Positions 36,389 to 47,520 of a DNA stretch of 64,000 bases are shown here, piece after piece. The notes under the pieces were generated by a model, which was not told where the DNA came from, did not search any database, and saw only the letters and a program-made list of their open reading frames with translations. The stretch is from the NCBI GenBank assembly GCA_007258455.2, contig VDFB02358134.1:216675565-216739564 (forward strand), written 5' to 3'. The DNA is from Sequoia sempervirens. Its lineage: Eukaryota > Streptophyta > Pinopsida > Cupressales > Cupressaceae. Position numbers and translations under genes: made by a program. Every line of letters begins with the position of its first letter. The stretch's first letter is position 1.

Positions 36389-36830
36389 GAAAACCAACTT
36401 TGCAAGTTGTATTTCAATGGTTCAAGATGCAGAATGGGGGCTGGTGGAGGAGCAATGTTGGTTTCACCTGATGGGGACAAATACTATTTAGCTTTGAGGT
36501 TTTCTTTTAGCTGTACAAACAATATGGCTAAATATGAGGCCCTAATTCATGGCCTATAATGGGCTCGGAAAAGAGGTATCAAATGTTTATAAGCTTATGA
36601 TGATTTTGAATTAGCTGTGAATCAAGTTTGAAATTTGAATGTTGTGAAAAATAATGTTCTCAAGAAATACAAGTATCAAGTGTGGGACTTAATAGAGGAT
36701 TTTGATGCTTTTAATTTGCTTTATGTCCCTAGAACTCAAAATAAGCATGCAGATAGGCTTGCTGGCTTAAGAGCTCAATTTGACATTCTAAATGAGATAC
36801 ATAATGTAGAAGTGCAGTAATATGTAGAAA
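36389..36830 (+). pseudogene. pol: E2 archaeal-type RNase H placed before RT
   Basis: Directly after the protease and in the same phase: LYFNGS (about 36409-36426), then MGAGGGAML, AKYEALIHGL (catalytic Glu), AYDDFELAVNQV (Asp) and NKHADRLAGL (last Asp). The first catalytic Asp of the usual YFDGS is Asn. Stops at CTA TAA, TTA TAA and GTT TGA sit at likely Gln, Gln and Arg positions. In E1 and H1 the same domain lies after the ordinary RNase H; here it precedes RT. The reading frame runs on towards RT, so it does not look like a later insertion. Confidence 0.82.
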
Positions 36831-38170
36831 TTGTTGTTAGATCATCCATGCCCAATAATAACGTGAGTTGGCAAGTCTTTGACAGTGATGAATAGATTGT
36901 AAGCTTCTTGATTGTAGAAGCTGAATTTGCAAATGAAAACTAGTTAAAGTGGCAACAACAGTATGATAACCAGATTTTACAACTAAAATCAAATAAGTTG
37001 CCAAAGGGATTGGTGACATTGGAGTTAGTTTTCATCTCTGATGACCAGGTAAGAAAGGACAAGTGCAACATGAATGTCAAGAAAGAGCACTATGAAGCCA
37101 TCAAAATATTCAAGGGTAAGCTTCTCAAGTTGGGAAAGGTATGTACTAAAGAAGAGCAACAAGCTTTTATTCTGTTATGTCGATAATTTAGTGATGTATT
37201 TTCCTGGGAATACAAGGCTTTAAGAGGTTTTGATCCTGAACTAGCTCAGCATACCATCGAGTTAGAACCTAAAACCTATGAGATAGAAACAAAGGCCCTT
37301 GAATCCTAAGCTTGAACATCTAATGAAGGCTGAGTTAAATAAGTTGATTGAAAGCAATATAATTTTCCCTATTAAGCACACTTCTTGGGTCTCTAACTTG
37401 GTTCCAGTTAGAAATAAAAATGGGGAAATTATACTTTGTGTTGACTTTAGGGATTTGAATAATGCTTCCCTTAAAGATCACTATCTACTTCCTTTGATGG
37501 AGAAAATCCTGCAAGTAGTGTTTGGTTCTGATATATTTTCTTTGCTTGATGGGCACTCAGGTTATAATCAAATTTTGATTAAGGAAGAGGATCAATATAA
37601 AACAACATTTACCACTAAATGGAGCACTATGGCTTATAGGAAAATGCCTTTCAGCTTGTCTAATGCAGGGGTGACATTCCAGAGGGGAATGGACATGGCC
37701 TTATGAATAAAATTTTTCTTGTTTATTTAGATGATATCACGGTTTTTTGAAAAGGTGCTAATGGACATTTTGAACATTTGAAACAGATCTTCCAAAGATG
37801 CAGAGAGTTCAAATTTTCTCTCAATCCGAAGAAATGTATATTCTTTGTCCATTAAGGTAACCTTCTAGGACACATTGTCTCCAAACATGGAATTTCCATT
37901 GACCTAGAACAAGTTTCAACCATTCTTGAGTTACCTTTGCCAGCACATAAAAAGGGTTTGCAAAGTTTTCTTGGCAGAATTCATTTTGTGAGAAGATTTA
38001 TACCCAATATTACAGCTTTATTACAGCCTATAACAATAATGTTGAAAAAGAATGTACCTTTCAGTTGGACTAAGGAGGGTAAAAGGAGCTTCGAGCAAAT
38101 AAAATAAGCCCTTGTAACTTCCCCAACCTTCATTAATCCAAATTATAATAGAGATTTCATTTTATATGCT
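36831..38170 (+). pseudogene. pol: E2 reverse transcriptase (broken)
   Basis: A linker with KWQQQYDNQILQLKS leads to FSDVFSWEYKALRGFDPELA (about 37190-37245). The palm region, VSNLVPVRNKNGEIILCVDF and YNQILIKEEDQYKTTF, is open at 37299-37706 in a shifted phase. The phase is restored at about 37708 after a small deletion, so the block before the active site is missing. The active site is YLDD at 37724-37735. NPKKCIFFVH and GNLLGHIVSKHG follow. Confidence 0.87.
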
Positions 38171-38636
38171 TTTGGAGGTATTGATACTGTTTCTGCAATG
38201 TTATGCCAGCAAAATGATGAAGGCTTGGAGCAACCTGTGGCCTTTTTCAGTCAAGTACTACACGACTATGAGGTAAAGTACTCTTTTTTAGAGAAACATA
38301 TGTTTGCAGTGGTTAGAAGCCTTAAAAATTTTGGGCACATGCTATCTAATAGAAAAATTCATTTGTTGGTTTCTCACCCAACTGTGAAACATTTCTTACT
38401 TAATAAGGATATGAATGATAAGAGGGCTGGTTGGATAACAAGAGTAATGGAATTTGATGTTGAACTTAAGGTTACTAAACTTGTTAGAGGCAAAGGTTTG
38501 TGTGAACAGCTTGCTAGAAACACAAAAAATAGCCTAGAAGAGGATGGGAACATTGCAACAGTGTTAAGCAACAAAGAACAAATTGTTGTTTCAGCTCCTA
38601 GTACAAGTTGGGTACAACAAATGGCCAACTCTTTGT
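38171..38636 (+). pseudogene. pol: E2 gypsy-type RNase H
   Basis: Blocks VAFFSQVLHDYEVKYSFLEK, MFAVVRSLKNFGHML and RAGWITRVMEFDVEL appear in family order. The frame is open from about 38198 to TAG at 38636. The integrase follows. Confidence 0.85.
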
Positions 38637-38639
38637 AGA

Positions 38640-39842
38640 CTGGTGAATGCCTTGAAGGTTTGAATAGGGAAAGACGAAGGTATTTTAGATTACAAGCTAT
38701 CCCTTATGCTATTGTTGATGGTGTTTTATATAGGAGATATTTTTAAGGTGTGTTATTGAGATGTATTGAGCCTAATCAAACAGATAAGCTGCTAGAATAA
38801 TTCCACAATGGGCCTTCAAGAGGTCATTTTGTAGCAAGAACAACCCTGAAAATAATGAGGGTTGGTTATTATTGGCTAGATTTTTTCAAGAATGCTTTTT
38901 CTTGGGTGAGGAAATGTGAGAAATGTGTAGGAAAGCAAAGACTTACAACTTTTCCCCTACATCCTATTCAGGTGGAGCAACCTTTTGTCAAGTGGGGCCT
39001 CAATTTTATTGGGCCTATTAACTCACCTTCAAGTGCAGACCACAAGTGGATCCTAACTGCCACAGACTATTTTACTAAGTGGACTGAAGTTGTTGCTTTA
39101 AAAGAAGCAAATGAAACATCTATTTAAATTTCTATCAAGACTTAGTGTCTAGATTTGGTGTTCCAGATTCCATTATTTCTGATAATGCTTTAGCATTTAT
39201 TGGTTTAAAGATTTATGGCTGGTCTATGAGAAATAATATCTTTTTTAGCACTTCATCTAATTATTAGCCATAGGGTAACGGGAAAGCATAATCTACCAAT
39301 AGGGACCTGATCAAGATCATCAAGAAGGCCATCAAAGACAATCAAAGAGCATGGCACAAAAAGTTGAAATTATCCCTTTGGGCTGATAGAATAACCCCCA
39401 AGATAGCTACCAGTTGCTCTCCTTATGTTCTTACTTATGGCAAGGAGGCCAAATTACCCATTTCCATTGAGCTACCAACTCTGAATTTTATTAAATAACT
39501 TGAGTTGTTAGAAGAGTAGCCTGGATGGAAGTTAGACTCGCATAGTTGATGGAGCTAGAGGAAACCAGAAAGGAAGTGTTTAAGAAGCTTGAAATCCATC
39601 AAGCTCAAATGAAAAGTTCCTTCGATAAGAGAACAAAGTTCAGAGATTTTATTGTTGAAGACTTTGTGTTCAAATGGGATGAACATAAGAGAAAACCTAG
39701 GAAGCACTCCAAATTTGATGCAATTTGGGATGGCCCGTATATGATAATAGAATGTAAGGAACACAATTCATTTCAGCTCTCAAAGTTAAATGGGGAGGTG
39801 GTTCTGATCCTAGTTAATGGGATTCACTTAAAACACTGCTTA
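38640..39842 (+). pseudogene. pol: E2 integrase (broken)
   Basis: Zinc region GHFVARTTL and CEKCVGKQ (about 38823-38938); core WGLNFIGPINSP (about 38994-39029), where the first catalytic Asp is Asn; SDNALAFIG (about 39178-39205); and NGKA followed by a TAA where the catalytic Glu is expected (about 39275-39292). The C-terminal block, KFDAIWDGPYMII, is at 39712-39750 and the protein ends at 39842. Stops and a frameshift near 39130 interrupt it. Confidence 0.87.
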
Positions 39843-40148
39843 TGAGGTTAAGTTCTACTTTTGTACTATAGTAGAATAGTTGTTGCTAATAAGTTCTTGA
39901 AGCACTTTTCTTTTCAGTTGTTTCTTTTCCATAAGTGTTGTTGCACAATTTTTTCTGGCCGTTGAGGCCTTGTAGTTGTTTTCAGTTTGGTTTGGTTTTG
40001 CTTTCTGCTGCTATTTGGTGTTGCAAGTTCCATTTTTTAGGAATTCCTGAGTTTTGGAGGGAAAAATTTGACTCCTCGCCCAATGGATTTACTTAAGGAA
40101 ACTGGCCTGATGCTTAGAAGGCAAGCATTCAATAGAGGTCACCAAGAT
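39843..40148 (+). other. E2 3' untranslated stretch
   Basis: About 300 bases between integrase and the right LTR. I could not see a convincing polypurine tract at the LTR edge (the bases there are GGTCACCAAGAT). Confidence 0.55.
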
Positions 40149-43100
40149 TGTTATCAATTTTTCACCACAGCTCAAATTGATAGAGCTAATTAATTCAAGT
40201 TCATTTTAAGGTGGAAAAATTTCAATTCATTTATTTAGTTGCTTAAACCATTGCATGTATTGGATTTTAAAAGAGTTGTTCAGTTAAAGTGTGCAATTTG
40301 TTTTAGTTTTCCATTCATGATTTACAACATAAAAGATTGCATGAGATATAAAGAAAAGCGCTTTCATTTTGTATTGATTTATCCATTCCATAATGTTTCA
40401 TACATTTTTGCAAAAGAAAGGTACAATATTGAACAAGATTGAAAAAATGTTGTTTTCATATTCATTGGGATGGAAAGGAAGATCAACTATCCCACACAAG
40501 CCGTGGGAATAGCTAAGTACACAGAACACAAGGAATGCACTATGCTACTGAAGATAAAAGAAAAAAAGGAACACATAAGAAGAAACATAGTCGTCATTTC
40601 CTGAGGTGTCTTCAAGTTGTCTTCATTGTTGTTTCTCCCTCCTTGCTCCTCTTCTCCAAGTAAAATTGGAGATGATTGAGAAAGGTTTGTTAGAGCTTGG
40701 GTTATGAATCCTCCTATATGATCTATCAACAAAAAATAGAACATTGCTTGTGGTGCATTGAATCAGTTGAGCAAATGCCAAAAGTGTGAAAAAGGAACAC
40801 AAAAGATGAAACATCACAGGAACATTGAACTTATTTGTTTTTTAATCTAACATGTTTGTTCACTATGCAGGTATAGGAAAAGTCATGTTGTTGATCTTCT
40901 TTGAAGACATAATAGCATGTGATGTGAAAATGGGCTCCCACAAGGGTTGAGCTCAACATGTTGCCCCTTGATTTCAAGAGGGGCTTTAAGGAAAGAGACA
41001 CATTCACAGTGTCAAGATGGAACATCCAACTAAAGGAGAAGCTCATAAAGTAATACAAGAAAGGATGATTCATTACCCATACATGACCATCAAATTCAAA
41101 ATGCAAAGTGAAGATGAAGATCACAGATGAGCAAGGAATCTTTCTCAAATGCTCAAATTATGTAAAACAAAAATGCACTATCTTTTCATCAGATATTTTT
41201 ATTTGCATGAAAATGTTTCAAGTTCTAAGTGCTGCTACAACATTACATTATTGCCATGTTTCATTAACATGCTGTTCACATTGATAGGGAAACAAGTGAT
41301 TCACTTCCCTGGAATGATAGTGAACAAGCATACATAATGCCAAACTACAAATCAAGAGTGGCAACTACAACAATTGGAGAAGCTTCAAAGCATCATCATC
41401 AAGTGTCACTTATTTCAAATTCTTCCACACACTAAAGATCAAGGCTCATACCAGCTATAGCTATCCAAGGAAAGATAAAAATGCATGAAGAGTGCAAAGA
41501 AGACCTTGTTTCTATCAAGAAATGGAGGTACAAGTGGCTGCAAGTGAAATATGAAAGCAAAGGTATGAAGGGGAAATAAGCTATTGTAAATTGTGGATAG
41601 AATGCACAAAAGGTTTGAGTTGAATGAAGCAAAGAACAACATCACTGAAGTGAAGGGAAACACGGAACTCAAGTTCAGTTGCATTACATTGTTCTATATG
41701 AATGAAACTATGGTAAAGAGTGAAAATTTGAAGTACATTTTATGAATGCAAAAGAGTTTCAACCTACAGTATCAAAGCTTCAAAGTGCTCAGAAATGAAT
41801 GGCTACAAACAACAATGGGATTGTCATGACCAACAGATGCATCATGTTGGCTGAATACAAGCATTGCAAGAAGTAAATAAACATAATAGAGGCATTTCCA
41901 TTAAAGCTACCATTGCTCATGCAATACATTTAGGTGTAAGTGGAGAGTTTTTCTCTGTGTGCTTCATAGAGCAAGGGAGTGCAAATAAGATGCAGCCATA
42001 TGTAACCATACAGATTTCTAAATGGGAAACAAGTAATAAATGGCCAGTGTGTGCATTCAAAAGCCATGATAATAAATAAGACTAATGCTAAAGGAGTTGC
42101 ATTGTTTTATTTTTGAAAACAAATGGTGGAATTACAAGAATGCAAACACAGAACAAAATAAAATGATTATTTGTGTTGAGGAAATACAAATGGAGAATAC
42201 CCAACAAGTGCCTTTGAAAGGCAAGCCCCATTGGAGCAACATGGTATTTCTGGAAACAAAGAGAAAAATAAGCTACAGTGATATGCATGAAGAAGATGAC
42301 ACCATTTTGTTTTTCAAAAGAAAATGGACAAATGCTATGAAGCTAGGTGTATACACCTAAAAATGGTCACATCACAATTGTTTGGTAATTAATTAAATAT
42401 TTTTAATATTTAATTATATCTCTAATTCAATCTACGTATAAATAAATCTAAATAATTTATTTATATTGTTCATTCTTTCATTTTTGATTAAATAAATAAG
42501 TTTATTTAATCATTTTTCTTATCCATTTCTTAATTAATTAAATAAACATTACGATTTATTTATATTAATTATCATTTAATCTTGGTTTGAATATTTTATT
42601 CAAATAAAGATTAAATATTCTTATCCTCTAAATTCCATCACAATTAAATATTCTAAATATTTAATTAATTCCTCTAAAGTCTACTCACAATTAAATATCT
42701 CATATATTTAATTAAATTCTTCTAAAGTCTATTTGCAATTAAAATATTCTAAATATTTAATTGAGTCTTCTATAGTTCTAAAATTAAATAATTCAGAAAT
42801 ATTTAATTTCCTCAAAACTCATACAAAATTAAATTTATTTATTTATTTATTTATTTAATTTGGATTATCTTCAACAACTGTGAAACAAACTTCCAAAACA
42901 GAAAATTAATTTCTCTGTTCTTGTGCAAGCTTGTTCCCGTGGGTTGAAGACAAAGCTCCATTCTTCTCTCCAACCTCCTAACATTCTCCATCTTCCTCTC
43001 AACTTCTCCATCTCTCACCATTCAAATCTACCAGACAATCTCACAACCATTGATCTTTGCCAGCCAGGCTCTTTCCTGCAAAAAGCTATAAAAAGGACTG

Positions 43101-45994
43101 TCGGGTCTTTGAAATCACAGAGAAGCTTTCATATAGGAAAACTATAGTCAAATAGCTTTCAAGCATCCATAGCATAGTCTTTTAGCATTCATAGATTGTA
43201 GAATCATTCCATATCATGGCCAATCATCCTCATAGTTTAGTTTTAGAAGCATCCATAATCCACAGCCCCTGTGCATATCCGTATCAACATTTTCACTCCA
43301 CCAGCATATAGCATAGAGAAGTAATTTCCTTTTTGCACACTTGTTCTGTAGGTTGCCATTCTGAGAAGCTTTGCTTACACAATCTGAGAGCAATAGCTTC
43401 AAACAAATCCCTAGAGATAGAGAAAAATGGAACAGTTCTGAAGAAGCTCTGTTTGATTTTATTTCAATTTATCTTGTTTTCTTTAGTTTAATGTTTCATT
43501 TTGTGTGATATGTTTATCTTATTTTGATACACATATTTCTATCACACACTAGGTTTTTCAAAATAAAATGAACAATAATGTTTTCTCATTTAGAAATGTG
43601 AAACCTAGAAAAGGTTGAAGCCTCGGAATTGCTCATAGAGGATTTTTTTATATTTCATTTCAAGAAAAATTGAAGAACAATACTATATTATGCATATTTA
43701 GAAAATGGAAAAGAGTTCTAAGTTACACCAAACTGTGCTAAAAGAAAACCCAGTTTGTATTCTTGTAGTCGTGGCCTGGGAGAGGCATTCTTCTTCACAG
43801 AAGCACAAACCCGCTTGGGTTTTGTTCCAAATGATTCAAATATGAAAATTATTAAGAGGGTTCGAGCTGCTTGTGCAAGTTCCCGAGCTCTCAAAAAAAT
43901 GGAGCAACATGGTGAATAGTTGCGGCCATGGAGGGTTTTAGAAACCTAGAAAATGGCAAATGAATGCATAATGTGTTTTCCATCACAAGCTTCTTCTTTT
44001 TTCTATCATGGGTTGAGCCAAAAACTAGTTTTTTTGCAAAAAAGGAAGAAAATAAACATGGTATGGCCGTGGCCTGTGTAGAGGATTGAACTTTTTTTTT
44101 TGTTTCCACACAGAAGACTAACGTTTTCTTTTAAATCATGCTCGAATTGAGCTTATTTAAGAGGGAAATGCACAAGAATGAGAACATAAAGCTTACCCAC
44201 CCGCGCACCATGTCTTTCAGAAACTCAAAGTCAAGCTCTCCATCATGGCTCGAAGTAGAGGATTCAACAAAGAAAAGAAGCACAAGGAAATAAGTTAGAA
44301 AACCTACAGAGGCCGCACCCAAGAGGCCTCAGAAACCCTTCTAAATGGAGTCAAAGTGCAGGAAAATGATCAAAAAACAACTTACTATCAAGCTGTAGAA
44401 GGATTTCGACCCCAAGCAAAGGAGGAATTCGACCCCAAGCAAAGGAGGAATCAACTGGAAAATGCATAAAAAGAGCTCAAACCCTAGTTGCCATGGCAAC
44501 TCGAGCAAAGCCTTTTTTCTCCAAACTTGGCCAATGAAAATGATGCTAGGAATTCTTTTGGGAACCATCTTGGTGCATCTCACCGGCTGCCCTAATTTGA
44601 ATGTGTATTTTATCACATTCTTTTAAAAATCAAGTTCCTTATTAATACCTTGTCACAAATGTTGCCTAGGTCGAGCCACGCCTTAGGCATTTTTCCTTGA
44701 TTTTTAAAGAAAATCAAATAAACTCATACCTTTCCTTTATAATTTTATGAGAAAATCATATGCACCTTAGCCCCTTTTCACTAGGTCAAGTTGTTCATGT
44801 GCCTCAGTTGCTTTATGGAATATAGCCCATGGTCATATTTTTATGATTTTTAATAAAAAATCAAATGTAATAGGAGCTCTTTGCATAATGTTTTGTTTTT
44901 TGTAAATATCAAACTTTACTCAAACTACAAAAATCAGAATATTTGGAGTTAGATTGCATCAAAACAAATGAAATAGGAAGGTTTCTATTTTGATTTCTGA
45001 AATTGCAAATGATGTAAAACATCATTAAGGTAATGTTTCTATAAATTACCTAAATGTTTGTTATTGTTTTTTAAAATGCAGCTTGGGTATTTGAGTCTTC
45101 ACTCAACTTGCTATTTTGAGTCGAGTTCACTTGGGAAAATTTGGAAAAGAGGGGGCAAATAGAGCTTTCCATTTTTAGTTTTGAGCTATTTGGACCTAAT
45201 TTTGTGGATTTTTTGGATCAACCTCTTGGAGATAGAAAGTTTCCATTTTCCTCATGCAGTTTGGAGCGGTTTTGAGCCCTATTTTTTATGCTTTTCTAAG
45301 GAGCTCAAAAATGGATCAGAATTGCTATTTTGGAGATGCAGTGGAGATGATTTTTGCTATTCTTGAATATTGAGACACTTGGAAGATATAAGTTTGGAGA
45401 AATTTTTTATTTTCTTAGTTCAGATTGATTGTTTCTTTCTCTCCTACTCACTTAGAGAGTTTTGTAAACATTTTCTTATACTCAGATTTTGAGCTTAACA
45501 CTCCTTCATTTCAATAAAATAGCAGGATTCTCCTTCCCATTTTCTTGTCTCGGGTTTATAGTATCAATTGATGTTAACTGTGATTCAAATGCAGAATCCT
45601 TTTTATGTCTTGATTTTGTGAGTTTATTTCAAGAGTATCATTTAATTCAAGTTGCATTATGTGTTCCATTTAGTGAACCTTCATGCAAAACACTATTGCA
45701 TTATATGTTTTTAGGGTGGGATTGTGAGAATCAAAGTTTTAGAGAGATTGTTGAGAGTAGAAATTTGTCAGAATATTTAAATGAATCATCTTAGGTTTGA
45801 GGATCTCAATGTTTGTTTTCCCTTTTAACCCTTTCCTCTAAAAGTCTTCTAGATTAGGTGATTTACTAGGGGAACCAACCCACTTTGGAGATTTTCTCTC
45901 ACTTACTGATTTACCCACAATCTGAGAGCATTTCCATGTTACAACAGGATAGGAAATTCTAACTTGGCTAAGGGTGCAATCCTCGTTGTCAACA
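40149..45994 (+). repeat. E2 right (3') LTR, with Yb inserted
   Basis: 5846 bases; about 4640 without Yb. Native parts are 40149-42347 and 43549-45994. It provides the empty sites for S1 (44053-44057) and Ya (45075-45079). A 23-base tandem duplication, TTCGACCCCAAGCAAAGG-type, at about 44405-44450 is single in the left LTR. Confidence 0.92.
42348..43548 (+). mobile_element. Yb: solo LTR in the right E2 LTR (1201 bases)
   Basis: Same family as Ya: starts TGTATACACCTAAAAATGG and ends TATCACACA. A perfect target duplication CTAGG flanks it (42343-42347 and 43549-43553). The left E2 LTR is uninterrupted at the same point (CTAGG at 21240-21244). The TATA box TATAAAAA lies at 43087-43094. It has about three minisatellite units (about 42640-42775). 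Confidence 0.93.
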
Positions 45995-47520
45995 ATAACT
46001 TATCATGTTTTTCTTGATAGGACCCATTGATTTGTTTAATGATCAATTGAGAATCACCAAATATACAAATATGTTGAACACCTAAAGACATGGCCACATG
46101 CATCCCAACAATAAGTTCCTCATACTCTATAGTGATGTTTGTATATAGGAAATTTAGATGCTAAGATAAGGGAAATGGATTTCTTGAAGGTGATATTAAT
46201 ATAATCCTTGCTTCAGAGCTAGTTCAACACTTAGACCCATCAAAACACAATTCCCACATTTCATTATCATCATTTTTCAACACATTTTCATTGAGAAATG
46301 AGTCAACATTTGGTAATGCTAAAGGTGAGGAAGTCTCAGCTAAATGTTTAATTAATGCTTGGCCCTTAATTTCTTTTTTGGGAACAAACTTAAGGTCAAA
46401 CTTAGTTAACAACATAACCCACTTAGCTAGTTGTTCAAACAAATCTGCTTTAGCAAAGAGACTTTTTAAAGCATCAAATTTCATAATGACATGCACTTTC
46501 ACATTTAACAAATAATGTCTCAATTTGTTGGTAGGAACAAAAGAGCCAAACATTGATTTTCTATAGTTGTATACCAAGTTTCATAATCAATCAATATTCA
46601 ACTAATGTAGTAAGCAGGGTGCTCCTTTTCATTCTCATCTTGTTGAGCCAATAACACAACAAGAGCATGGGTTAATGCTAATATGTAAAGGATAAAAGGT
46701 TTTCCTTGAGTAATTGGTTGCAAGATGGGAGGATTAGCTAGGTATTGTTTCAAGTTCTCAAAATCTTTTAGGCAATAATCACCCCATTTAAATTTTAATT
46801 CTTTCTTAAGGAGTTAGGTAAAGGGAAGAGTTTTATCCATTAATGATGTACCAAAATGATGAATAGCCTGAATCTTTCCTTATAAGGTATGCAATTGCAA
46901 AATATTCTTAGGGGGTGGCATGTTTATTATAGCATCAATATTCTTTGTTTCCACCTTAATGCCTCTATGTGACACTATAAAACCCAACATTTTCCACTAT
47001 CCACACCAAAAACACATTTCTTTGTGTTTAACCTCATGTTTTATTTATGCATTATTTCAAAGATTTGTCAAAGGATTTTGACATGATCTTGACGTTTTAT
47101 AGATTTAGCCAAAATATCATCAACATAATCTTCCAAAATGTTATGTATGAAATCATGGAATATTAGTGTCATAGCTCTTTGATATGTTGCTCTAGCTTTT
47201 TTCAATCCAAAAGGCATAACAACCCAACAAAATGTCCCCCAAGGTGTAGTGAAAGTTGTCTTGTATTGATCTTGAGGGTTGATAAATATTTGATTATATC
47301 TTGAAAAACTATCCATGAATGATAATAAGGCATGTCCTACAATTAAATCCACTATCATGTCAATATTAGGAAGGGGAATATCATCCTTTAAAGATGCTTT
47401 ATTAAGATCACAAAAATCCACACACATTCTAATGCGATTATTAGGTTTTTCCACTGCCACAATATTAGATATCCAAGGTGAATAATCAATAAGGCAAATG
47501 AAACCAATTTGGAAGAGAAA
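45995..47520 (-). pseudogene. pol: H1 remnant: RT, RNase H and start of aRNH (right part)
   Basis: Reading leftwards: RT from about 47520 (YSPWISNIVAVEKPNN, FCDLNKASLKDDIPLPN, EDYVDDILAKS at about 47095-47130), then thumb, then RNase H (LRHYLLNVKVHVIM and LAKWVMLLTKFDLKF, about 46380-46520), then the start of the archaeal-type RNase H (WELCFDGSKC near 46230; EYEELIVGM; GDSQLIIKQINGSY). The frame breaks at 45995 where E2 begins and resumes at 19046. RT homology starts abruptly near 47520, so gag and protease are deleted. Tat-type domain order. Confidence 0.87.

Larger units (their letters stand above)
19047..45994 (+). mobile_element. E2: Ty3/gypsy (Tat-like) element with about 4.65-kb LTRs, containing four later insertions
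   Basis: Two long direct repeats (19047-27447 and 40149-45994) start TGTTATCAATTTTTCAC and end GTTGTCAACA. After removing S1, Ya and Yb with one target copy each, they are about 4664 and 4640 bases. Target duplications are ATAAT (19042-19046) and ATAAC (45995-45999). Removing E2 and one duplication restores the reading frame of the aRNH of H1 across the junction, which confirms the boundaries. The interior has a primer binding site, gag-pro-aRNH-RT-RNase H-integrase, and insertion L1. A sample of about 200 bases at the LTR start differs by roughly 7 percent by eye. Confidence 0.93.

Noticed and set aside
43549..45078. A separate insertion inside a 3.6-kb LTR running from 42348 to 45994
   Set aside because: The segment is native E2 LTR, present in the left LTR as 21240-25327 (minus S1). 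The insertion is Yb, shown by its CTAGG duplication and by the empty site at 21240.
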